Below, in pieces: positions 1 through 10,500 of a DNA stretch of 64,000 nt (its first letter is position 1; each line of letters begins with the position of its first letter). The notes beneath the pieces are model-generated. The model did no database searches. It had not been told where the DNA came from and saw nothing but the letters and a program-made list of their open reading frames with translations. The stretch comes from Anaeramoeba flamelloides (taxonomy: Eukaryota > Metamonada > Anaeramoebidae): positions 16,392,501-16,456,500 of the forward strand of contig JANTQA010000012.1 of the NCBI GenBank assembly GCA_027625915.1. The letters run 5' to 3'. Both the position numbers and the translations under genes were made by a program.

Positions 1-227
1 TTCCATAGAAAATGGTCTAAATCTTCAATGATTTCTAAATTGTTTATTTTTTTTACATAATTCACAATATTTTGATTTATTTTTATTCATAACATAAGAA
101 TACCTGTTAATGTAATTTATAAAATTTCTGAATTTTAAAATCGAAGTTGAACCCTTCCATTTTAAATCTCTTTTGTCACTTAGTTTTTCCAAAAATTAAA
201 AGAATAAAGTAGAATCAAAGATTTTAA

Positions 228-312
228 TAAATTCTTTTGAATTCTGGAAAAGCTAACGAAAAGTGTCACCAAGTGCTGTAGAGTGCCTAGGTTTTTTAGA
301 ATTCAAAAGAAT
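228..312. repeat. Decamer-bearing inverted repeat, copy 1
   Basis: The motif TTCTTTTGAATTCTGGAAAA stands at the left and an imperfect inverse (AGAATTCAAAAGAAT) at the right. Between them lie about two and a half 10-bp units (TGTCACCAAG, TGCTGTAGAG, TGCCTAG). The same left motif recurs at 339-358, and related units occur at 36161-36237 and, inverted, at 23938-23960. The rest of 1-472 is AT-rich sequence in which I see no gene. Confidence 0.6.
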
Positions 313-472
313 AGAGGAAAACCTTTGATTTTACTTAATTCTTTTGAATTCTGGAAAAGTTAACCGCAGTTTTTTTTATTTTAAGAAATAAACCGAAAAT
401 TTCCTAAATTTTCTTTTTATTTCTCAAATTTAAAAAAAAACAAACGACATTTCCATCTCTAACCAAACTAGA

Positions 473-1075
473 TTTCAAAAATTTTGACTCACTTTATAAT
501 GTTTATGGAAGCTGTTTTGAGGGTTTATTCCATATTCTTATCAAAAAAAATATTTTCAAATTTTTGGATCAGAATCATTTTTTCTAATTTTGCAAATTTT
601 AGTTTTGCTTTTTCAAATTTTTGTTTTTTCTTTTTATTCTCTTTTTTTTTCGATTTCTTAATTTTGTTTCTCTTTTTCTTTCTTTTTCTTTTTTTTTCTT
701 TTTTCTTTTTTTTGCAAAAGATCAAGTGAAAAAAAAAGAGATCTTCGAAAATACCAATAATCACTATGAAAATTGTGACTATGTAATGTCTTTGAAAATG
801 AATTTAATTATTCATAAAAAATCTTGTTGTTCATCTTTTTTTTCAGTGAAAGTTCAGTAAATAAAAATCCGTAATGCTCATTTCAAAAATTGTGACTCAC
901 TTTTTTTTAGTTTTTGGTTTTATTTTTTTTAATTTTTAATATATCAGGTTATTATAAATTTAGAATGAATTAAAAGTGAATTACAAATCAGATTTAGTTA
1001 TTAATTGATCTTGAATAATAAAGAATAATTTTTTTTTTTCAATTTATTATTTCAGGTGAGCCACAATATTTGAAA
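473..1075. mobile_element. Short inverted-repeat element, family F, copy 1
   Basis: About 600 bp bounded by TTTCAAAAATTTTGACTCAC at the left and its imperfect inverse GTGAGCCACAATATTTGAAA at the right. A direct copy lies at about 55628-56240 with the same order of landmarks (the Trp-less T-rich core, then a CCGTAAT block near the right end). There is no coding capacity; the T-rich and K-rich open frames inside it are artefacts of homopolymers. It is probably a non-autonomous DNA transposon (MITE). Confidence 0.6.
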
Positions 1076-1096
1076 AAGAGTTTATTTTCTAAATTT

Positions 1097-1990
1097 TTAA
1101 TTCTGAAATTTTTCTAGTTCAATTTCTAGTTGTTTTAAATTTTTGAAATATCTTATAATATTTTCTGATTCTTTTTTTAAAAAAGAGATATAATCAATTA
1201 ATTCATCAAAACGTAGGATTATTAATTTTTGAATTAACTTAAATCTTCTTTTATATATTGTTATTCTGATCGGATCAATTTTTGCTTCAGTTTTATAAAT
1301 AAGCCTAGGAGAGTGTGGGTTGATTAATAAAAATTTTTTAATTTTTTTATTAATACAAGTATCAATATCTTTAAAATCTGTTTTTGTCAAATCAAATATT
1401 TTTAATCCATATAATAATTGGCTATGTAAAATGGCTTTAAAAAACTGAATTTTTAATTCATTCTTAAAATTTTTTGTTGAAAGATATTGATTAATTTTTT
1501 AAAATTGGTCTTAACTTTATCTAGGTTAAATTTTAAATGAGTTTTTATTCTTTCGCCAAATACCAAGATATAAAATTTTATTTGGAATTAAAGTTTTTTT
1601 AGTTTTATCATTGTTTGGATTCATTCTGAAATCTCTCATTATTTTATATATTTTTTGTAATTTACAATTGATTTCTATTAATGATCCTTTCATAAGTAAG
1701 ATCATCTCATCTACAAACATTTGGACATTCAATGACAGTGATTTCATATTTTTCCAAGAGAAAATGAGTAATATGTCCAAATAATAAAGGAGATAACTGA
1801 CCACCTTGATAAGCATCGATTCCTTCTTTTGAGTAATAAGCAAGTCGATATTTTACAATAATTTCATTTTTTATAAATTTTTTAATTAAAAACTCTCCTA
1901 TTTGAACTTTTTTGAAATAACTAATGTAATTTTCCAAACAAAAACGAAAAATTTTTTTTTTCAATTTCCCAAATCATGGCCCGTAACAAT
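1097..1990 (-). mobile_element. Decayed LINE reverse transcriptase, 5'-truncated
   Basis: On the minus strand the palm and thumb of a non-LTR retrotransposon RT can be read in several frames. Near 1800 is a motif-B-like YQGGQLSPLLF, then the catalytic-site remnant FVDEMILL near 1715 (YADD position), then NPNNDKTKK and ILYLG near 1560-1620, then the thumb motif SQLLYGLKIFD near 1400. An open frame of 97 residues (1390-1097) holds the downstream region (INKKIKKFLL...PRLIYKTEAKIDPI), typical of LINE C-terminal halves. At least two frame changes separate these parts, and the acidic pair is YADD to FVDE, so the copy is inactive. Sequence upstream of motif B is missing. Confidence 0.75.
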
Positions 1991-2094
1991 TTTGAAAAAA
2001 CAAAAAAAATATTTTCACAAATTGATTCAAAACAAAAATCAAATTATCTCATAAATTTGGCTCTTCTTTATTAAACTATGAGATAAAATGCAAA

Positions 2095-2770
2095 ATTTGA
2101 AACTATTGAATACGTCAAACAAAGATCAATTTTATTTATCCCTAAAAAAGGAAACAAAGGGATTAGCTTTGGGCTATCTACCACTTTCTATTAATCAAAC
2201 TTTTGCCCAGATTACTTCAAAAAATGTTATACAAACTAATTGAACCATGTTGGGAATTTTATTCATAACTTTCAATTTGGTTTTCAAAACAAATTTGATA
2301 CTCCTGTTGATGTATTAAGCTTGATACATACATACATACAATAATATAAAATCAAAAAAATGAAAATGAAAATGATAAAACTTATCTTATAATGATGATT
2401 GAATATAGCCCAATGCTTTGACTCAATTAGTTTTAAAATGATTACAAACACAAAAAAAAAATTATTTAAAAATAAAATTATCAAAAAAATTTTTTAAAAT
2501 ATTATCAAGGTAAAAGACTTGATATAATTCAAGAAAAACCGCTTATAATCTATCATATTTGAGATACTCTTATTTATCATTCTCCTTTTATTAAAAATAA
2601 TACCATTAACAAACCGGTGCCAAATTTTTACAGATGATATAATCTTAATAATTAATAAGAAATGAAAATCAAGTAAATCAAAAATTAATTTTAAATAAAC
2701 AAAAATTCCAAAATTTTCCACATAGTAAAAACAGCCCAAACAATCACAATAATACAATTTCATTCAAATT
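2095..2770 (+). mobile_element. Decayed LINE reverse transcriptase, opposite orientation
   Basis: The plus strand carries RT motifs in order: LFIPKKGNKG near 2140, FGFQNKFDTPVDVLSLI near 2280-2325, CFDSIS near 2415 (motif A), a degraded GDTLIYHSPF near 2560-2590 (motif B), and FTDDIILIINKK near 2627-2662 (the YADD box). The frames are interrupted by several stops and shifts. Both this copy and the minus copy at 1097-1990 contain motifs B and C, so the two are separate head-to-head insertions, not one element inverted during insertion. Confidence 0.75.
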
Positions 2771-3509
2771 GGAAATAATTTTGATTTTTCTAAAATATGA
2801 AAATCATTTTTTCATCTTGTAGTTTTTTGTTTTCATTTCATTTTTTGAATTATATAACTTTTTTAGGTCTATAAAAATTTTTTTCAACAATTGATATTAT
2901 GTTAAAGTTGAGTTGTTCAAAATAGAATAACTCAAATAAAATTAGTCAATGATAATCATTTCTTTGATCAATCAATATTCCTAATAGAATCTAAACAAAT
3001 TTACCAAATGCATTTTTTTTGTTTTGCTCATCTCCAAAATTTTTAGCACACCGATAATTTATTAGTATTGATAACTATTTATTATTTTTTTTTTGTGAGT
3101 ATTGTAATTTATAAATAAGTGTTAACATTTCAATTAGTAAGTGATTCTAATTTGGTATTTCTTCTGGAATTAATTAAATAAGATTTTTTTTTCAAAAATT
3201 GAATTTTGGTGTATGAAAAATTTTGAATTGGGATTTATATCAAATTATTATTCAATTTGGATTAAAACCTAATCACTACAAAATACAAAATTTTAAAGAA
3301 TTATCAAGGATTAAATATTTGGAAAAAATTTCCCATTTAGTATATAATTTTAGAAAAAATAATTATCAAAGAAAGAAGAAAATTGATAAACTGAAATCTG
3401 GTGTTAAGAATGAAAAATCTTTTATTATTTCTTTTAAAAAACTTAATTCAATCATATTTTCTTCAAAAAAAAAAAAAAAAAAAACTAAATTTTACTTATA
3501 TTATAATAG
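2771..3509 (+). other. Non-coding stretch before the TPR exon, probably intron
   Basis: AT-rich DNA. 3060-3200 resembles 43820-43950 and is therefore a dispersed repeat. An open frame at 3223-3588 runs across an A20 tract and through the splice acceptor of the TPR exon; I recognise nothing in it. It ends in a pyrimidine-poor acceptor (TTATAATAG at 3501-3509). Confidence 0.4.
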
Positions 3510-3956
3510 GCTTATGCACAAAGGGGAAGTGCTTGGTCGGCACTTAAAGAATATTATATTGCTGCATGTGATTTTGTTGCAGCTTTAGCTTTTGATCCGG
3601 GCGAACAAGTATATATTGAAGCATTAGGGGCATGTTTAAAAAATATCAGACAAGAGTATCAGAGAAGATTGGTATTTGAACCGGAAAATAAGAAATTACA
3701 AAACCAATTGAGATATACCAAAAATGCAATAGCGATTTATATTGATCTTTTATGTAAAAAAAAGGAAAGGGTAACTGAGAAGAGGGAAGGGGAAGAAAAG
3801 GGTGGAAGTGGCAAAATCGAAAAAGAAATACAACAAGAAGAAAAACAATCTTCGCAAAAGAAAGTGGGTATTATTAACGAAAACAATAAATTAAATACAC
3901 AAAAAAATGAAAATGAAAAAATTGAGCAGAATGAAAAAGAAATCAAAAATAAATAA
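3510..3956 (+). CDS. TPR-domain protein, 3' terminal exon only
   Basis: Frame 0 from the acceptor TTATAATAG gives 148 residues and a TAA stop. The first part, with RGSAWSALKEYYIAACDF and ALAFDPGEQVYI, has the helix spacing and small/aromatic pattern of a tetratricopeptide repeat; the second half is a Lys/Glu-rich tail from about residue 80. No upstream exon is visible back to base 1, so the 5' part lies outside the window, or has been lost behind the LINE insertions. AATAAA lies about 50 bp after the stop, followed by A16 at 4031. That arrangement could also suggest a processed retrocopy, but the good splice acceptor argues for a real exon. TPRs are protein-docking modules; the partner is unknown. 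Confidence 0.55.
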   Translation, partial: AYAQRGSAWSALKEYYIAACDFVAALAFDPGEQVYIEALGACLKNIRQEYQRRLVFEPENKKLQNQLRYTKNAIAIYIDLLCKKKERVTEKREGEEKGGSGKIEKEIQQEEKQSSQKKVGIINENNKLNTQKNENEKIEQNEKEIKNK

Positions 3957-5208
3957 AAACTATATTCAAATATATTGTTTGTGTATACATATACATTTTA
4001 TATATTAAATAAATGAATGAATATAAATTGAAAAAAAAAAAAAAAATCATTAGTAATTCTACGTTTAACATGCTATCTCGCCATATTATATTATCACTGT
4101 GAAAACAATATACTTCTTTTTCTATCTCTTTTCCAAAAAATTAAATAAAATCAAATCTAAAAAAATGTTTTTGCTTTAAAAAAAAAGAAGTTTTTCAGGG
4201 GGGCATTTTTTCATGTCAATAGCACAAAATAATCAAATATTTTATTGTGATATTCCGTACTTAAAAATTTTGTATATACCAAGTGCCACAAAATTCTGAT
4301 CAACTAAGAAACCCAAAAAATAAAAATTTTTTCATTGAGATCAAATTTTTTTTTTACCATTTTCTCTAAAAAAGAAAATCCATTAAATTAATTTTATTTC
4401 AAAAATTATAAATATTTTTTGCATTTTTATAGCTATTTTCATTACTATTATAACATACCATAAAAAGTCTTTATTACCTTAAAAATAAATATTAATTTGA
4501 ATTTTTTTTTTCTTTTTTTAGATAATTCTTTTGGTTAACCAAAAAAATTGATTATATTTAACAGATTATAAAATATTTGTATTATTTTAATTAGGATAGT
4601 TTTAATAATCAAAATTTTCAAACAATTTAAACTTTTTTACTCTTGAAATTGTGTTTTTTATTTAAATATGAAAATTCGATTTTTTTATAATAAAATTTTC
4701 TTCAAGATATTTTTGGGAAATAGGAAATTTTATCCTCAAAATTGAAAATTATTTTTTTGATTCTAAAAATGGTTTAAATTGTTAAAAACGTTTCTTCTGA
4801 ATTAGGGCAAACGATTTGTTCAAAAAAAAATTTTCAAAATTTATCAATTTTCATTCCATTTTTTTTTCAATTTTCAATTGATCCGGTTTTAGTATGACAT
4901 CATCAATTTAGGTAATCATTATTATTTAGAAAATGATAATGATTTTTTTATCTTAAAGTGTGGAAATAAATGTGATTATTTTTTTTCTGACTTGATCAGT
5001 TGGAATATCTCAAATTCCCCGTTACGAAAGGGATATATTAATTTTCACAAGAAAAGGAAAGTATATTTTTAGGATAAATAATTGGAATTTATAAAATAAT
5101 AGAAATAATAAAATGTTATAATTACATTATGTTTTGTAATAAAACTTAATTTATTAAAAAGTAAATGAAAAATTAAAATAAAGCCAAAATATTTTTTATA
5201 AATTTTGT
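3957..5208. other. Intergenic, no gene seen
   Basis: A 1.25-kb interval between the ends of two convergent genes. It contains A/T tracts, a palindrome TTGGTTAACCAA near 4534, and no open frame that looks coding. Confidence 0.5.
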
Positions 5209-7489
5209 TTATTTTTGCCAATCCCAATTATTATTGTTTTTCGTTTCATCCCCCCAATTATTATTATTATTGGATTGGTTTCCCCAGCCATTATTATTAT
5301 CCAGTTGGTTTCCCCAGCCATTATTATTGTTATTCGGTTGGGTTTCCCAATTATTATTTGTTTTCCATTGTGTCTTCCACTCGTTTTCTCTATTATTATT
5401 ATTATTATTATTATTCCATCCTCTTTCTTCATTCCAATTCTTATCACCTCCTCTTTTCCTTTCCCACCCCCATTCCATTTTAAATGTGTTTTCTCTCTTT
5501 GAATTATATCCTCCTCCCCTCCCTCTCCCTCTCCCTCGTCCTCTGTTTCTCCCTCTCCCTCGTCCTCTCCCTCTCCCTCTTCCCCTATCTCTTCCTCTTC
5601 CTCTTCCTCCCCCTCTCCCTCTTTTCCCCCCTATCCCCACATTTTTTTTATTATCCCAACCATTATTAATGATATTTTCATTTGGAAAACTTTGGGTTTG
5701 GTGAATATTATCATGTTTTGAATAAGAACTATTTTTATTATTAAATGTATTTCTTGGGATTTCGATTTGTTTTCGTTTTCTTGATTGATTATAAGCAGAG
5801 TTTTGATAGTCTAATTCGGAATATTTATTTGTGTTTTTAATAGAAATTGGTATTATTTTTTCCTTATAAAAGCTGTGTCTTGAATTTGGTGAAAGTTTGT
5901 GTTTTTTTTTCTTTTTTTTTTTTTTTCTTTTATTTTTTTTTTTTTTTTTTTTCTTTTGATTTTTTTTTTTCTTCTTTTTTAAAAACCATTTCGATATTTT
6001 TTTTGATTTTCTTCTAAGGATTCGAAATTCATCCCACTCTCTTTAATATCGTCATTAATTGATTTTTTTTTTGGATGTTGTTTGAAATTATAAAGGTGCA
6101 GTGATAAAATTGAATTTTCTACATTTTTTTTCAGATTAATAAAAGAAGAGAACATTTCGTTTGTAGATTGAAAGAGTTTCCAACGTTGGTTTTCTTCAAT
6201 TTTCCTTGAATTTTTTTTCTTTTTCTCTTTTTCTCTTTCCCTTTCTTTCTTTCTTTTTTTTGAGGTTGATTGCCGCGCCTTTAAATACTGTAATAATAAT
6301 GCTGGGTTTTTTAAAATATATGAAGAAATTATTTTATTATATTGTATTTGTTCGATTTCCTCAGTTTTTATTTTTGTTTTTTCATTTATATTATTGTTCA
6401 AAATAGCTTGTTTGTTTTCCATTTCCGTTTCCATTTCCGTTTCCATTTCCATTCCAATGGCTTGCTCTTGATTGGTTTCGCGTTCTTGTTTTTTTTCTTG
6501 TTCTGGTTTTTGCTTTGGCTTCGATTTTGTAACTATTGTTATTTCCATTTGATTCTCAATCTCCATACCTTTTCCCTTTTCTTTTTTCATTGCCGCTTTT
6601 TTGCTCTCAATTTCTTTTTTCCCCTCTTCAAAATCTTTTTTCATTTCATTTAAATTATCTTTTTTGAGATTTTTTCTTTTATTATTGATTGTATACTCTT
6701 TGTTTTTCTTTGTCGCTTCGATTTTTTTCTCTTTACTCTTTCTCTTGACTTTACTATTTTCTTTCCCTCCCCCTTCTTCTTTTTTCTTTGTCTTTCTTTT
6801 TGCTTTCACCCTGTCCTTTTCAGTTACATTCCCTTTTCCCCTTTTTATTTCTTTCCCTCTTATCTTATTATTTTTTTGATTGGTTATACTTTTCTTTCCA
6901 ATTTTCATTTCTTTCCCCTTCAGGTTTATTATCTCTTTGTTACCCCCTTTCTTTGTCCTTTTCCTTTTGTTTCCTTTATCTTTTCTTTTGCCTGTTTTTT
7001 TCATATTCTTTTTATCTAGAATGTTTTTTTTGTGTACCGAATTATTTTGGTTTTTTTTTTTTTTTTATTTCCTTTATCTATTTGAGTTTTATCATTATCT
7101 TTGCTTTCAATTGTTTTTTGTTTATTTTTTTTTGATTTTTTTAAACTTTTTGTGTTATTGATTTTTTTATTATTTTGATCACTAATATTTTTTGGGATAA
7201 GATCAATAACCTTTATTTTATGTCTTTTTGCCTTAAATTGGTTTAAAGTCATGATATTTTTTTTTTTCTTTGGGGCTGTTGGTTTTGGTTTTATTTTCGT
7301 TTTTTTTAATATTGAATTCATAAGTTCCTCCTCAGTTATTTGTAATCTAGTTGCAAATTTCACTACATGATTATTGTTTTTTCTTGTTTTTTTCTTTGAT
7401 TTTTTTTTATCAACTTTTAATCTTTCATTGATTAATAAGTTTTTTTGTGCATTTTTTAAAGAGTTTGATAGTGCTTCTGTATCCATCAT
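5209..7489 (-). CDS. Lys-rich RGG-box protein with GW-like C-terminal repeats
   Basis: Three consecutive open blocks on the minus strand look like one gene of roughly 750 residues. Block 1 (7489-7016) starts with ATG and holds the only non-repetitive N-terminal part. Block 2 (down to 5979) is Lys/Glu/Asn-rich. Block 3 (about 5940-5209) reads KHKLSPNSRHSFYKEK, then an RGG/RG block near 5500-5640, then a tail with 12 Trp in about 90 residues, most flanked by Gly or Asn (NNNGWGNQ twice, NNNNWGDE), stopping at 5209. The block 1/2 frame change lies at a homopolymer of about 16 A near 7055; block 2/3 is separated by several long A tracts at 5910-5990. Homopolymer length error in the assembly, or a small intron, would explain both. 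RGG boxes bind RNA; Trp in Gly/Asn context is the pattern of Argonaute-hook proteins. Family not recognised. Confidence 0.6.
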
Positions 7490-7799
7490 TATATTGGTCG
7501 CTTTTTAAAAATTAAGATATAAAAGATCGTTTATTTTTAATTTGGAAAAATATTGGTATACAACGAATGAGTGAACTTAAAAAAGGTTAATGGGGAATAA
7601 TCAAATGGTGTAAAAAATGAAACTTTTTTACACAAAGAAATTATTTATTTGCACATTTTTTGGGGGTGTAAATCACTTAAAATACTTGCCAAGATTATTT
7701 TTTGTTTTTTTAAAAAGTACAGAAGATTTTTTTTTCACTTTTAAAAAAAAAAAACAATTATTTTTAAAAATATTAATTTAAGATTTTTTCATAATTATA

Positions 7800-8277
7800 G
7801 GACGTACGTTTGAAATGAATTCTTCTCATACATTACAGATGTATTTCTTTTATACTGGTTAAGGTAAATATGATCTTTTATCCAAAGGATCAAAATAAAT
7901 TATTTTTGCAAAAAATGTGGTTTATTTTGGTTTGTTATTTTTTCTAAATACTCTAAAACCTCAGTTACCAAGTACTGAAAAATAGACCTTAGAAAACATT
8001 TATCTATTACTTTTTTTATAAAAGTCGGTTGCTATTACTTTTATACTAATAGCCCAATAAAACGAAATAATTTATCCACAAATCAACACTGCTCTTTATT
8101 ACTACTTTGTATCTAGTCAGGAATTTACAATAGAACAAAAAATCTAAAAAAGAAAAAAATGACATTTTTTGCCAAAATAATTTATTTTAATCTTTATATA
8201 AAAGATTGTCAGAGTCTTAACCAAAATGAAAAGATAATCATTTGTAATATATATGAAGAATGCTTTTTCAAACGTCC
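7800..8277. mobile_element. MITE family B, copy 1 (long inverted repeats)
   Basis: 478 bp with terminal inverted repeats of about 130 bp. The left end GGACGTACGTTTGAAATGAA matches the inverse of the right end, which finishes CTTTTTCAAACGTCC. Inside, TTTTATCCAAAGGATCAAAA pairs with the inverse of the matching right arm. There is no coding capacity. A diverged copy lies near 22895-23335. Confidence 0.75.
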
Positions 8278-8913
8278 CTTTTAATGATCTAATTTACACG
8301 TTAACAATAGCACACAAAATTTTCAATTCCGTTTTTTCTTTTTTCAAGAAAATGCAATATATATATTTTAATAAAGAATTACATAATTTTGGCTTGGTTT
8401 CTCAGGGTTTTTGAAAAATTAAAAATTATTGTGAAATTTTAATTTTAAAGGGAATGTGTTTTCATCACATTATCTTTGTTTTAATTCTTCAATGTTCCTT
8501 TCATTTAGAATTCCCAATTAAACCCAAAAAATATCAAAACAAACAATATAAAGAGTATATTATAATTAAAATAGATCAATCACCAATTCTAATTTATTTC
8601 TTGCAAGTTATTTTTGAAAAAGAGAAATTGAAGATGAAGTGAAATTTTTTACCTCTTTTAAAATTCAAATACCAGTAATTTTTTTTCACTCTAATTTTTT
8701 CACATACTAAGAGGGGAAAAAGAAACTTGGTAAATGTAGAATCATAAGAAAATGAAGTTCTATTTCGTTAAAATCAATTCGTAAATTGTAAATTTTATTC
8801 TACTCATTAGATTTTTTTCTTCATCAAAATGAAATTATATACTTTTTACACTTTGAAACTTTTTTATTTTAGCTTTCACTTTTTTGGTGTTTTTTTATTT
8901 TTTTTTTTTTAAT
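8278..8913. other. Intergenic, fragment of another repeat, no gene
   Basis: The block near 8620-8680 ending AATTCAAATACCAGTA matches the right end of the inverted-repeat element at 41192-41907, so this is probably a solo piece of that family. The 62-residue open frame at 8454-8642 shows no family signal. Confidence 0.4.
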
Positions 8914-8915
8914 TA

Positions 8916-9400
8916 TAGTATTGAAAAAAATACCTGATATGAAAATAACCCCTGATTGATTGTTAATTGTTAATATTAGGGAAATTGTTGTGTGATTTCT
9001 TTTATTTAAAATCAAATCCTTTTTATAACTGAACAAATGTTTTATGAACTCGGTAATAAGCCCACCTAAAGTTCATTAAAGAGGGTGTCTATAGAATATT
9101 CATTAAATTGTTTGATAACAATAAGTAGATCTACTTATTTTGAAAAAGAAAAAAATAGAGTTTGAAAGAGGGTTTGCTATGAATTTGGACAATGATATTT
9201 TTTTATTCTTTTTTTTATTGATTTATTGAATATTGTTTTGAACAAGTTTAATTTCATTTATCATCATTCTAATAAGTGGGTGAGTTATAATTTTCAAAGT
9301 TTCATTCTTAAATAAAAGAAATTATTCAGCAATTTTCAAATATTAACAATTAACAATCAATCAGGGGTTATTTTCATGTCAGGTAATTTTTTCAATACTA
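8916..9400. mobile_element. MITE family A, copy 1, TA target site
   Basis: 485 bp, flanked by TA on both sides, starting TAGTATTGAAAAAAATACCT and ending with the inverse. The inverted repeats continue through ATGAAAATAACCCCTGATTG and TTAATTGTTAATATT, about 70 bp per arm. The interior landmark CCACTTATT recurs in the copies at 37299-37801 and 40503-40966. The TA duplication and the lack of an ORF fit a non-autonomous Tc1/mariner-type element. Confidence 0.8.
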
Positions 9401-9720
9401 TACGTCTTTTTGGTTGTCTTTGAAAGTGATCCCCAAAATCAAGGTAAACAATTTTTGAACATGAAGAATAATTACAATATTTTATTTTGCAAATTCTTTG
9501 TTAATGGTTATTCTTTAAACTGTTAGATGTTCGAATATTGTTCAAGATTATAAATGCTATTTTTATCTAATTAAAACTGTATTCTCAAAATAAAAGGCTT
9601 TTACTCTTTCAATTATCCTGTAAATTTGTCTTGAAATGCAGATTTTTTTTTTTTAATTCTGTTGAATTTTATACTAATACTATGGATCATTATTAACCAA
9701 TTCAAATTTTTAGTACTATT

Positions 9721-9840
9721 TTACTAATCGAATTTTTGGAGACACTCAAGCCAATGAACACTAATGTGATTTATTTTCAATAGCAAAATTTTTTATTCTT
9801 AGAATGCCTTCATGGTAGACACTAATCAATAAAAGTAATA
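9721..9840. repeat. Dispersed direct repeat (partner at about 11905-12035)
   Basis: The block around GGAGACACTCAAGCC, CACTAATG, and GGTAGACACTAATC is repeated 2.2 kb away with the same order (AGAGACATTTGAATC, CACTAATG, GGTAGATGCTAATTC). It is moderately diverged. I see no TG...CA ends and no gag or pol remnant between them, so I do not call this an LTR pair. Confidence 0.5.
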
Positions 9841-10013
9841 TCAAATATTTTCAAGATCAACAACTTAACAAATCATTTATAAAAGCATTCAAATCAATAA
9901 ATAAAGTTGTAAAAAACATGATGTTTTTCTGTTTCCTTCTTTATAAAGATAAATAAAAATTATTAGGAACTATTTATTCTGCAGCAATTAGTACAATCCA
10001 TTAAAAACATTAT

Positions 10014-10500
10014 TTTGCCTGGTTAGAAGACAGAGAAGTATTCAATTGGTTTTCTTTCTTACAATCGAAGGAACTTCGTCCATCATTACAGATCTTATCA
10101 GATTGAGGTTTTTCTATTGGTTTTGTTGTGTCAATTCCTTAGTTAGCCTGTGTTTCTCTTTTACTCCTTTGAATTTGCACAACCAGTTGTGGAATAACAC
10201 ATGCCTATGAAAGATAAACTGAGGCTAAAACAATGTAAAAAGATTTGTTCTTGGTGTGTGGTTCAGCACTTTAAAAATGAGATCAAAATTGTTCTTGTCT
10301 TTTTGTCAGTCAAAACAACGGAATTTCATTCAAAATTTGATTGGGTGATTGGATAAATGTTTACAAAGTTATTTGAGAGATTTTGGAGAAATAAACAAAA
10401 GAGATCTGAGTAAACATAATTAGGGACAACTGTTTTTTCAAGACTACAATTTTTTCTGGATCAATCGACCAAATCACAAAAATTAATCTTTTTGTTTTTT
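10014..10500. other. GC-richer patch, possibly a decayed coding segment
   Basis: This patch is clearly less AT-rich than its surroundings. Plus-strand frames stay open for 50-60 residues at a time, for example FVLGVWFSTLKMRSKLFLSF near 10240 and RPNHKN near 10470, with stops and frame changes between. A minus frame near 10015-10140 also reads as plausible protein. I cannot assign a family. It may be a dead transposase or host pseudogene. Confidence 0.25.

Noticed and set aside
484-860. Phe-rich and Lys-rich open frames on both strands
   Set aside because: They are translations of T/A homopolymers within a repeat element.
5205-5704. Several plus-strand frames opposite the RGG block
   Set aside because: Mirror frames of a G/A-rich coding repeat; the minus frame alone gives a coherent RGG/GW protein.
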